DNA of 64,000 nt from a virus: the IMG/VR virus record IMGVR_UViG_3300043438_002264, positions 60,541 through 124,540 of that record, one strand, 5' to 3'. The notes below the pieces were generated by a model. The model searched no databases. It saw only the letters and a list, made by a program, of their open reading frames with translations, and was not told where the DNA came from. This document shows positions 58,821 through 64,000 of this stretch, piece by piece. How positions within the stretch are numbered: position 1 is the stretch's first letter; the number at the start of each line of letters is the position of its first letter. The translations under genes and the position numbers were made by a program.

Positions 58821-58964
58821 ATGACAATGGATGAACTAATGGAATACATTCTAAGAGAACTCCCTAATGCTGTATTTGGCGAGGAACACACTAACGGAGA
58901 AATCCTAATCGCAACTGGATTAGTAGAAGGCAAAAACGGAACCCTATCAGATTTGGATGACTAA
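58821..58964 (+). CDS. Small acidic protein, unknown
   Basis: Forty-seven residues: TMDELMEYILRELPNAVFGE, NGEILIATGLVEGKNGT. GGAGAAAGGAG upstream. The helix-beta-hairpin look and stop-start overlap (TAATG) with the next gene support it. Confidence 0.6.
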   Translation: MTMDELMEYILRELPNAVFGEEHTNGEILIATGLVEGKNGTLSDLDD

Positions 58965-59359
58965 TGGAGCCAACAGAATACAAAGGCTGGGATGAGTGGG
59001 CTAAAAAGTTCAAGCCTATTCAGAATCACTTTTACCCAGACCAACCAGAAACCACAATGTTTGAAACTTATGGTGAAGAAGTAGAGTTTGTCAATAACTA
59101 TGACCATAGGTATGTTTGGACTAATCTTACTGGAGACATGTCAGACCTTATTTGTGCTGGCTATCACTATGTAAATAGGATTGGTTATTACATTACTGAG
59201 GTACCGTGGGATAATGAGGATGACTATGCTTTACTATCAGTTGAGGTAGAGTGTGAATGCTACAACGAAGATGGCTATGAAAATGGCGAGTATGGAAAAG
59301 CAGACTGTAAAGAATGCGAAGGTTATGGAATGATAACGAGGTATCTCGATGAGGACTAA
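58964..59359 (+). CDS. Small protein with C-terminal CxC-CxxC zinc motif
   Basis: A 131-residue protein. The N-terminal part EPTEYKGWDEWAKKFKPIQN looks globular; the end VEVECECYNEDGYENGEYGK, ADCKECEGYG resembles one half of a DnaJ-type zinc repeat (CxC ... CxxCxGxG). The next gene overlaps its last 11 bases. Function unknown. Confidence 0.6.
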   Translation: MEPTEYKGWDEWAKKFKPIQNHFYPDQPETTMFETYGEEVEFVNNYDHRYVWTNLTGDMSDLICAGYHYVNRIGYYITEVPWDNEDDYALLSVEVECECYNEDGYENGEYGKADCKECEGYGMITRYLDED

Positions 59360-59684
59360 TAGTATTGATAAGACTAAGTTTATCTATGACCTAAACATCT
59401 ATCAGCTGGAGGAGCTGGACGCTGATGGTGAGTACAGGTATATGGGGCCATGGTATATCCATGTCTATGAATACACTGGTAACACGACGGAAGAGGTATC
59501 AGTTCCGATCGAGCTGACTCAAGATGAGTATAATAATATACTTAGAGATGACCCATACTATGATGAAAACGATGTCTGGTATGGCCTGGACGGATTCATG
59601 TTTGAAAAATGGAACAACCTGTCAGATAGACTCAAGTTTATCTTTGAGTCCCTACCTAAATACAAGGAAGAAGTTTTATTTTGA
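59349..59684 (+). CDS. Small acidic protein, unknown
   Basis: A 111-residue protein rich in Tyr and Asp: YDLNIYQLEELDADGEYRYM, WYIHVYEYTGNTTEEVSVPI, FMFEKWNNLSDRLKFIFESL. No motif. Last gene before a new promoter at 59688. Confidence 0.6.
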   Translation: MRTNSIDKTKFIYDLNIYQLEELDADGEYRYMGPWYIHVYEYTGNTTEEVSVPIELTQDEYNNILRDDPYYDENDVWYGLDGFMFEKWNNLSDRLKFIFESLPKYKEEVLF

Positions 59685-59687
59685 TAC

Positions 59688-59716
59688 TTGACAAACTAAT
59701 AGGATTCCTGTACAAT
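59688..59716 (+). promoter_or_regulatory. Consensus sigma-70-type promoter TTGACA-17-TACAAT
   Basis: TTGACA at 59688-59693, 17-base spacer, TACAAT at 59711-59716. No TGTCGGTGGG box here, so this promoter is probably not part of the box regulon. Confidence 0.8.
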
Positions 59717-59764
59717 GGAATAGCAATACAAAACAATAACCAACAACCCAATAGGAGTAATAAA

Positions 59765-59923
59765 ATGGCAAAGAAGAACAAGGCAAAAACCTATCCTTAT
59801 CTTGAGACTTGGGACACACGCTATGGTATGAGTCAGCGTGTGGTTCTACGCAAGGATGGTAAGTTCGTAGATAACATCTCACTTACCGCACTGAAGCAAG
59901 GGGTTAGGGTTTCCTCTCGCTAA
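59765..59923 (+). CDS. Small basic protein, unknown
   Basis: Fifty-two residues from the ATG at 59765 (AATAGGAGTAATAAA before it): AKKNKAKTYPYLETWDTRYG, MSQRVVLRKDGKFVDNISLT. A Lys-rich N-terminus and beta-strand pattern suggest nucleic-acid binding. Single-gene unit with a consensus promoter and terminator, so probably strongly expressed. Confidence 0.65.
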   Translation: MAKKNKAKTYPYLETWDTRYGMSQRVVLRKDGKFVDNISLTALKQGVRVSSR

Positions 59924-59936
59924 TCAGTAAATGAGA

Positions 59937-59972
59937 AAAGGGGGGCACAGGTTCAGGCTTGTGTCCCCTTTC
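59937..59972 (+). terminator. Terminator after the 59765 gene
   Basis: AAAGGGG ... CACAG / CTTGTGTCCCCTTT hairpin. The stem carries A and T at its base, so it can act on both strands. Confidence 0.75.
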
Positions 59973-59981
59973 CCGTTCTGG

Positions 59982-59987
59982 TATAAT
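59982..59987 (+). promoter_or_regulatory. -10 box before the 59998 gene
   Basis: TGGTATAAT, 10 bases before the ATG with GAGAGG between. Confidence 0.55.
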
Positions 59988-59997
59988 GAGAGGACCT

Positions 59998-60210
59998 ATG
60001 AGAAGAAGAATAAAAACAGAAGAAGAAAAAGCAGCATTGAAGTTAGCAACAATTGTTTCTGATGTGAGATTAGACTTAGATGAAGTTGGTATCTATCTTG
60101 GAAGATACGCACCAGCAGTTTCATACAACAGACTAATACTTGTAGCAGAATCAGCAGAGTTTGAGAAAGAGAGTATAGATGTCCGAAACACCCACGAACC
60201 ACTTTTTTAG
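59998..60210 (+). CDS. Small basic/helical protein, unknown
   Basis: Seventy residues from the ATG at 59998, chosen over an upstream in-frame ATG that lies inside the terminator: RRRIKTEEEKAALKLATIVS, DVRLDLDEVGIYLGRYAP. Helical; overlaps the next gene by 32 bases. Confidence 0.6.
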   Translation: MRRRIKTEEEKAALKLATIVSDVRLDLDEVGIYLGRYAPAVSYNRLILVAESAEFEKESIDVRNTHEPLF

Positions 60211-60460
60211 AAAGTGTGAGATTCTTGGAGAGCTTTGGCTCAACTATCGTAATGACGAACAGTTCCAAGACTTTATAGAATACAACGACTTGGGCTTGCC
60301 ACTTGCTTATGCGTTTGCTAATGAAATTGCCAAAGAGACAGAGCTGGCAGAAAGATATGTAAATGAAAGCTATGACCTACTCGCAGAATCTTTGGGGGTA
60401 TCAGGAACAGAACCATTTGATAGTCTTGAAGATATGTTAGAACAGTCAGTAGGAGAATAA
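60179..60460 (+). CDS. Small acidic protein, tandem paralogue 1
   Basis: Ninety-three residues: CEILGELWLNYRNDEQFQDF, IEYNDLGLPLAYAFANEI, AERYVNESYDLLAESLGV. The same plan occurs in the next gene (AQMWEEDRE...FEYGDIGFPLA...AEKYIEDLW...FGV), so the two arose by tandem duplication. All-helical. Function unknown. Confidence 0.65.
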   Translation: MSETPTNHFFRKCEILGELWLNYRNDEQFQDFIEYNDLGLPLAYAFANEIAKETELAERYVNESYDLLAESLGVSGTEPFDSLEDMLEQSVGE

Positions 60461-60786
60461 TGCCAGAGACACTACATTCAGATAAGAGAGCTATCCTTGC
60501 TCAAATGTGGGAAGAGGACAGAGAGAATCTGGCTCTTCAGAAATTGTTTGAGTATGGAGATATTGGATTTCCACTCGCAAGCTCTATAGAGAATGATATT
60601 GTTGCCAGCACCTTAGTAGCAGAAAAATACATTGAGGATTTGTGGAATGTAATGCTTCAGTATTTTGGTGTTGAGGATACAGGAGAGTATGACCACTGGA
60701 CGGACATCGCAGATGCGGCTGGTTGGGAGTGGGTAGAAAACTCAGAAGTTCCAGCGTATCTTGAAAAGTTAGAAAAAGAAAACTAA
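60460..60786 (+). CDS. Small acidic protein, tandem paralogue 2
   Basis: A 108-residue protein, related to the preceding gene over 70 residues with an added C-terminus (HWTDIADAAGWEWVENSEVP). The ATG overlaps the upstream stop (TAATG). It ends the last large plus-strand cassette. Confidence 0.65.
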   Translation: MPETLHSDKRAILAQMWEEDRENLALQKLFEYGDIGFPLASSIENDIVASTLVAEKYIEDLWNVMLQYFGVEDTGEYDHWTDIADAAGWEWVENSEVPAYLEKLEKEN

Positions 60787-60788
60787 TA

Positions 60789-60820
60789 GACTTGCCCTCA
60801 CTTAAGGTGGGGGTAAAGTC
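60789..60820 (+). terminator. Hairpin after the 60460 gene
   Basis: GACTT-CCC-CAC / GGTG-GGG-AAGTC stem with TTAA loop and small bulges, immediately followed by GGCTAGCC element 8. Confidence 0.6.
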
Positions 60821-60828
60821 GGCTAGCC
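60821..60828. repeat. GGCTAGCC element 8
   Basis: Last copy noticed. It lies next to the iteron region. Confidence 0.7.
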
Positions 60829-60862
60829 CTATCAAATTGAGATATCCAAATAGCCAAATACC

Positions 60863-60987
60863 ATTACGAACGCTATCATATTTTTCCCAAATTGTCAAAT
60901 ACTATTTTCCCAAATAGGATTACGATCCTAATATGTTTTTCCCCAAAATGGGATTACGATCCATAGGATCTTTTTCCCAAATAGGGG
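60863..60987. repeat. Iteron array 1: three ATTACGA(A/T)C + TTTTTCCCCAAAT units
   Basis: Units begin at 60863 (ATTACGAACG), 60917 (GGATTACGATCC) and 60951 (GGATTACGATCC). Each is followed by TTTTTCCC(C)AAA within about 20 bases. Non-coding, AT-rich, directly upstream of the leaderless 61000 gene. Confidence 0.7.
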
Positions 60988-60993
60988 TATAAT
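60988..60993 (+). promoter_or_regulatory. Leaderless promoter of the 61000 gene
   Basis: TATAAT, TGGTAT, then ATG at 61000. The box sits at the end of the last iteron. Confidence 0.6.
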
Positions 60994-60999
60994 TGGTAT

Positions 61000-61218
61000 A
61001 TGAGCCCAAGAAGATATTTCACACACTTCACAAATATGTATGTTCCCATAGATGATAATGTTAACTATGGTACTAACCTATGGTTTACCTTTACTGCTAT
61101 TACAGGTATATCTAAGCTCTTCACATATACCCCCGATTTTTTGCAGGGGCAGGAGCAGCAGCCGCAGGCTGCAGATTCCCAGGGTATTGAAGACACCTTG
61201 GATAACAAATCCCTCTAG
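61000..61218 (+). CDS. Small protein beside the iterons, unknown
   Basis: Seventy-two residues: SPRRYFTHFTNMYVPIDDNV, TNLWFTFTAITGISKLFTYT, and a Gln-rich end (GQEQQPQAADSQG). Leaderless ATG at 6 bases from TATAAT. The position between iteron groups would suit an initiator or regulator, but no DNA-binding motif is seen. Confidence 0.5.
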   Translation: MSPRRYFTHFTNMYVPIDDNVNYGTNLWFTFTAITGISKLFTYTPDFLQGQEQQPQAADSQGIEDTLDNKSL

Positions 61219-61608
61219 TATAATATACATTACGAACCCTTTGGATTTTTCCCCAAATATGGGATATGTTTCTTAAAATAACATTACGATTATCAAATAT
61301 TTTATCCCAAATTGGGGATATTATTGTATGTTTTATATGCGGATATTTGGCATACAAGGATACAGTATTTGGTATTTGATATACAGTATTTGGTACTTGA
61401 CAAATGAGGGAAAGTGTGATAGGCAATTTGGGCCTTACGAACCCTCAATCAGAAATGCCCCATTACCCATATCTCTCCACAACCATCCACAAATAGCCAA
61501 ATAGATTTATCCACAGTAAGATGTATATGTGGATAACTTGTGAATAACTTATCAAATATGTGTATAAGTTTTTAAAATTTGGGGGTATTTAGATCTTCGG
61601 ATGGGCGG
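61219..61608. other. Non-coding candidate origin with iterons and DnaA-box cluster B
   Basis: Two more iteron units (CATTACGAACCC at 61229; CATTACGAT at 61282) each with TTTTNCCC(C)AAAT. Direct repeat ATACAGTATTTGGTA near 61360-61398. Then DnaA boxes TTATCCACA 61507-61515, TGTGGATAA 61528-61536, and near-matches TGTGAATAA 61539-61547 and TGTGTATAA 61559-61567. No convincing gene. Confidence 0.6.
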
Positions 61609-61692
61609 CTATCGTTTATTCAAATATGCCAATATGAGAGCACAAACGCCAAATAGGATTGTCAGGCATATGATGATTTGGTCATTTGTCAT
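61609..61692 (-). CDS. 27-residue membrane microprotein, leaderless
   Basis: MTNDQIIICLTILFGVCALI followed by LAYLNKR: one membrane helix with a basic end. TATACT (61699-61704) lies exactly 6 bases before the ATG, as in other leaderless genes here. That makes this tiny frame credible. Confidence 0.5.
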   Translation of the reverse strand: MTNDQIIICLTILFGVCALILAYLNKR

Positions 61693-61718
61693 GTATCCAG
61701 TATAGCAAGATTTCTGGA

Positions 61719-61790
61719 TTATTTCTTCAATGTTATTAATGAGCATATGAGGGTTATTGCTATCATCCAAACCATCACGTTATCCAACAT
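61719..61790 (-). CDS. 23-residue membrane microprotein
   Basis: MLDNVMVWMIAITLICSLIT plus LKK. AAGGA lies 8 bases upstream. It is in tandem with the 27-residue membrane gene, the same plan (short polar start, helix, basic end). Confidence 0.4.
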   Translation of the reverse strand: MLDNVMVWMIAITLICSLITLKK

Positions 61791-61847
61791 AGGTTATTCC
61801 TTATACTAGGGATTACGAAGGCTCGTTTTAATACCCCCGAAATTATC

Positions 61848-61923
61848 TGGTGCCCTCAGTTGGACTCGAACCAACACTGAATAGATTTTAAGTCTACTTC
61901 CTCTGCCATTGGGATATGAGGGC
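61848..61923 (-). tRNA. tRNA with anticodon UAA (Leu, UUA codons)
   Basis: Seventy-six bases that fold canonically: acceptor GCCCTCA / TGAGGGC, D stem TCC/GGA with loop G18G19, anticodon stem GTAGA / TCTAT with loop CTTAAAA (anticodon UAA at 34-36), variable loop TCAGT, T stem GTTGG / CCAAC with loop TTCGAGT, discriminator A and encoded CCA. Leu tRNAs normally have a long variable arm; this one has only 5 bases. It should help read the UUA codons that are frequent in this AT-rich genome. Confidence 0.93.
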
Positions 61924-61929
61924 TAATGA

Positions 61930-62130
61930 CTATTTTCTACCCCAACTGACTTTAAGCCAAAACCTTTCATGGATGTAATACAATACAAAGTTAATAAGAT
62001 TTGATATCAAGGATAGGGATGCTGCAAACTCCCAGCTGTTGGTCATTACGAACCCAACTCCAAATGTCACGAATATTGCTATTAGTCTCCAGGTTATGGA
62101 CTTAGCTAGTGAACGTCTTTTACTGACCAT
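61930..62130 (-). CDS. DUF2061-like two-helix membrane protein
   Basis: Sixty-six residues: SKRRSLAKSITWRLIAIFVT, FGVGFVMTNSWEFAASLSLI, NFVLYYIHERFWLKVSWG. The RSLAKS(I/L)TWR...YY.HER.W pattern is that of DUF2061 membrane proteins, known from bacteria and phages, function unknown. Its 3' end lies 7 bases from the tRNA on the same strand. Confidence 0.8.
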   Translation of the reverse strand: MVSKRRSLAKSITWRLIAIFVTFGVGFVMTNSWEFAASLSLISNLINFVLYYIHERFWLKVSWGRK

Positions 62131-62335
62131 CTATTTCCCAGTCTTTGGCATATCCATAACATACCCCACCTGTGGTCATATCCCAAATAGCGATCTCTCC
62201 TAGCTGGAGATATTTGACCTGAGTTGGGGATGTGATATGGAACATCCATTTGCCTTCTGGAATAGCAAATTCAGTATCTGAGTCACTCATTCGATTGATA
62301 TGTGTGTCTCTCTTGGCTGTTGCAAATTGGCTCAT
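62120..62335 (-). CDS. Small protein, leaderless and operator-controlled
   Basis: Seventy-one residues: TEFAIPEGKWMFHITSPTQV, KYLQLGEIAIWDMTTGGVCY, GYAKDWEIDG. Beta-rich. The ATG is 6 bases after TATAAT of a perfect TTGACA-17-TATAAT promoter (62342-62370) whose -35 is overlapped by a palindromic operator. It overlaps the next gene by 11 bases. Confidence 0.7.
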   Translation of the reverse strand: MSQFATAKRDTHINRMSDSDTEFAIPEGKWMFHITSPTQVKYLQLGEIAIWDMTTGGVCYGYAKDWEIDGQ

Positions 62336-62341
62336 ATATAA

Positions 62342-62370
62342 ATTATACAGGGGACACTAGAGAATGTCAA
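62342..62370 (-). promoter_or_regulatory. Consensus promoter TTGACA-17-TATAAT, copy 1
   Basis: Minus strand -35 at 62365-62370, -10 at 62342-62347, ATG 6 bases later. It is related over about 60 bases to the promoter at 63604-63632. Confidence 0.85.
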
Positions 62371-62383
62371 GCACTTGTGCTTG
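62368..62383. promoter_or_regulatory. Palindromic operator CAAGCACTTGTGCTTG
   Basis: 16-base inverted repeat (7-base arms, TT centre) overlapping the -35 by three bases: a repressor site by position. The second copy is at 63630-63645. Confidence 0.7.
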
Positions 62384-62410
62384 CATTAATCTCTATTTAC
62401 CGCCGAACTT

Positions 62411-63169
62411 TTAGTTATTAGTTTCAATAATACGGGTGTATGTAATATCGCTATTGCCGTTGCCTTTAGCCCAGTTTTTTATCGAACGAACTTCAGTCCT
62501 GTCTCCTGGCTTACCCCCAGCGTGGATCATTTCGTCAGGGCCTATATAGATTCCGATGTGATAGGCACTACCATAACTTTGATAGTTAAAAGACACAAGG
62601 TCCCCAATCTTAGGAACAGTGACAATGGCTCCAGATAGTCTTTGCTTTGTTGCACTGTGCTCTAGATCAACACCCAGGTGAGCATATGTCCACATAACCA
62701 TTCCTGAGCAGTCCCAAGCTGATGGCGTGGATCCGCTAAAGACCCAAGGTGTTTTTCCAATTTGCTTTTTAACCAAGACTAAAGTTTCATTCAACTTCTT
62801 GGTATCGCTGGCAACTTTTTCCAGTCTGGCAATCTCTGCCTCTAGCTCATCTTGTTTTTTCTCAGCGTCGGACTTGAGCTTATCCTTTGCTGCCTTCTCC
62901 TGAGCCATCCAATCAACGGAACCAACAAGTGGTGCGTCTGAAGCCAGGACTGGCCCAACTGCCAACTCTAGAGCCTTCACTGGCCCTGAGAAGATAACTT
63001 CTGTTGTTACTGGAGAATCAATTACTGGTGTTGGCTTTGTTACTTGTGTTACTGGTTGTTCTATGTTTGATGACTCAGTTGACTCTATCATAGCTCCAAA
63101 AGCTACTCCAGTGCCACTTGTCAGTAGCAGTGCAATCATACCAATTGCTATGAACCTTTTTTCTTTCAT
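62411..63169 (-). CDS. Secreted NlpC/P60 peptidoglycan hydrolase with coiled coil
   Basis: A 252-residue protein. Signal peptide 1-26 (RFIAIGMIALLLTSGTGVAF). A Thr/Val/Pro linker follows to about residue 80, and a coiled coil at 88-136 (KLKSDAEKKQDELEAEIARL). The NlpC/P60 domain spans 137-252 with Cys154 (WDCSGMVMWTYAHLG), His204 (AYHIGIYIG) and His216 (MIHAGG). Such enzymes cut D-Glu-DAP type bonds. A signal peptide and lone location argue for a host-wall-active enzyme, possibly endolysin-like or expressed during infection to change the wall. The leader is about 110 bases long. Confidence 0.9.
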   Translation of the reverse strand: MKEKRFIAIGMIALLLTSGTGVAFGAMIESTESSNIEQPVTQVTKPTPVIDSPVTTEVIFSGPVKALELAVGPVLASDAPLVGSVDWMAQEKAAKDKLKSDAEKKQDELEAEIARLEKVASDTKKLNETLVLVKKQIGKTPWVFSGSTPSAWDCSGMVMWTYAHLGVDLEHSATKQRLSGAIVTVPKIGDLVSFNYQSYGSAYHIGIYIGPDEMIHAGGKPGDRTEVRSIKNWAKGNGNSDITYTRIIETNN

Positions 63170-63292
63170 TTAGCGACCTACCTTTCCTTGTTAGTTAGTA
63201 CTCGGTCGTTGAGCGTTAGTGGGTGGTTTACCCTATTAAGTTATAAACCCTTGAGACAGACACATCCATCTCAAAGGGGTACTACTATTTTA
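63170..63292 (-). promoter_or_regulatory. Structured leader of the NlpC/P60 gene
   Basis: Promoter with extended -10 TGGTAAAAT (63287-63292). The leader holds the inverted repeat CCTTTGAGA / TCTCAAGGG and a second pair CGACC / GGTCG that encloses the ribosome site AAGGAAAGG and ends 5 bases before the ATG, so it could hide the ribosome site. Confidence 0.5.
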
Positions 63293-63316
63293 CCATAAAT
63301 TAAGACAAAATACACA

Positions 63317-63571
63317 TTACTTAGTTTTATTTTTAGTTTTTAGCTTTAGGTTAGTGACCTTTTTTAGCCAAGGTTTCTCTGAATATCTGGCCCATTCATA
63401 GATAAAGATGCAGGCTGCAATAAGCAGTCCAAGGGAGGCTGACTGCACAATGTAGTAAGGGGTTGGATCAATTAGATAAGTTTCCCAAGGGAAGCTATAA
63501 GCCACCACTGGGAATGCAATGATGTTTCCAAACACTACGGCAACTACAATACTCTTGTAAACGTTTTTCAT
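63317..63571 (-). CDS. Two-helix membrane protein
   Basis: Eighty-four residues: helix 1 (SIVVAVVFGNIIAFPVVAYS), helix 2 (SASLGLLIAACIFIYEWA), then a Lys-rich end (KVTNLKLKTKNKTK). The ribosome site AAGGAG is ideal. It is controlled by the second operator-promoter. A holin, antiholin or superinfection-exclusion role is possible; no motif decides. Confidence 0.7.
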   Translation of the reverse strand: MKNVYKSIVVAVVFGNIIAFPVVAYSFPWETYLIDPTPYYIVQSASLGLLIAACIFIYEWARYSEKPWLKKVTNLKLKTKNKTK

Positions 63572-63603
63572 TTGTTCTCCTTGTTAGTTAAATCTTATGT
63601 ATC

Positions 63604-63632
63604 ATTATACAGGTGGTGCTAGAGGATGTCAA
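63604..63632 (-). promoter_or_regulatory. Consensus promoter TTGACA-17-TATAAT, copy 2
   Basis: Minus strand -35 at 63627-63632, -10 at 63604-63609. It drives the membrane-protein gene. Confidence 0.85.
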
Positions 63633-63645
63633 GTACTTGTACTTG
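63630..63645. promoter_or_regulatory. Palindromic operator CAAGTACTTGTACTTG
   Basis: Same position over the -35 as the copy at 62368; differs by symmetric C/T and G/A changes that keep the palindrome. Confidence 0.7.
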
Positions 63646-63661
63646 TATTAATCTCTATTTA

Positions 63662-64000
63662 TCAAAATCCCAGAAATGCGTACCTTATCGCCCTATCCAG
63701 TAGCTTGCTGTGATAGTAAATAGGATCAACTCTGTTAAGCCCTCCATGGATATTCCACTTAGCTCTGTTAAAACAGTTTGGACTATCTATCGGCCATGCG
63801 TTTAGCCCAACGTAAACGAAACGGTTTGCAGTTTCAGTAAAAATCCCAGCACCACTATCTCCATCACATCCTGCACCAGTTTTCTTACTGGTTTTTGTCC
63901 AACCCCATTTTTCATAGGGGTCAGTAAATGCAGGCCAATAATGTTTGTCAAGACGATTGTCCATTACAAGGTTGTAATGCTTCTCATCTACAAAGGGAAA
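63662..64000 (-). CDS. Trypsin-like serine protease, C-terminal part (cut by window edge)
   Basis: The frame is open from the window edge (64000) to a stop at 63662; the ATG at 63964 is only internal, because 12 codons upstream (FPFVDEKHYNLV) stay in frame. GWTKTSKKTGAGCDGDSGAG matches the catalytic-Ser region of chymotrypsin-fold proteases (GDSGG-like, here GDSGAG), followed by RFVYVGLNAWPIDSPNC. The His and Asp of the triad would lie in the missing part. Possibly secreted. Confidence 0.7.
   Translation of the reverse strand, partial: FPFVDEKHYNLVMDNRLDKHYWPAFTDPYEKWGWTKTSKKTGAGCDGDSGAGIFTETANRFVYVGLNAWPIDSPNCFNRAKWNIHGGLNRVDPIYYHSKLLDRAIRYAFLGF

Noticed and set aside
61121-61426. Open frame of 101 codons on the minus strand
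   Set aside because: It runs across iterons and the leaderless plus-strand gene; composition is repeat-derived (PNTVYQIPNTV) and no start signal is present.
61848-61923. Lysine identity for the tRNA because of the A-rich anticodon loop
   Set aside because: With correct numbering the loop is C-U-U-A-A-A-A, so positions 34-36 are UAA, not UUU.
1-64000. Integrase, immunity repressor or attachment site indicating a temperate phage
   Set aside because: No tyrosine or serine recombinase motif and no classic repressor were seen; lifestyle is left open because the window is partial.

Overview
The window is one contiguous stretch of a large, AT-rich tailed-phage genome. The 2,710-residue tape measure protein implies a very long tail, and separate tail-terminator, major-tail and paired chaperone genes point to a siphovirus. 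An actinobacterial host is inferred, not shown. The reasons are about fifteen genes whose start codon lies exactly 6 bases (5 in one case) after a TAnnnT -10 box (leaderless transcription), many tiny zinc-ribbon and membrane genes, a DUF932 gene, a 167-residue MGTRNLTVVK-type protein, an NlpC/P60 hydrolase and perfect TTATCCACA DnaA boxes. The low GC content would suit a low-GC freshwater actinobacterium, but nothing here proves that.

Left arm, 1-48.1 kb, all on the minus strand and so read right to left. It opens at 48.1 kb with a holin-like membrane protein and a long receptor-binding/baseplate module (47.6-27.2 kb). That module holds three RGDT beta-sandwich proteins, two long fibre proteins, a PASTA-containing cysteine-rich protein, FN3 proteins with FSPF repeats (one ending in a Hint domain), two 2-oxoglutarate-oxygenase-like proteins with a hidden cysteine-rich gene between them, and a 1,186-residue structural protein. 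It continues into the head module (portal, protease-scaffold, capsid, connectors; 26.9-19.7 kb), then the major tail protein, two duplicated tail-assembly chaperones, the tape measure, and the distal tail and baseplate proteins down to 1.5 kb. The last genes (1.5 kb to the edge) are a MerR-like DNA-binding protein, two small proteins and the start of a DnaB-like helicase. No terminase gene is present in the window.

Centre, 48.3-50.6 kb, plus strand: an SGNH hydrolase, a small zinc-binding protein, a DNA methyltransferase and a helix-turn-helix protein.

Right arm, 50.8-61.2 kb: about 35 very small genes in short cassettes. Twelve promoters share the box WTGTCGGTGGGT, placed at one fixed distance from the -10 element. 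Most cassettes end in a hairpin plus the palindrome GGCTAGCC. Two clusters of DnaA boxes (51.67-51.80 and 61.51-61.57 kb), the second beside ATTACGA iterons, are candidate replication origins.

Right end, 61.6-64 kb, minus strand: two membrane microproteins, a tRNA with UAA anticodon, a DUF2061 membrane protein, a small hypothetical protein, a secreted NlpC/P60 hydrolase, a two-helix membrane protein and the C-terminal part of a trypsin-like serine protease cut by the window edge. Two consensus sigma-70 promoters here carry the same palindromic operator over their -35 box.
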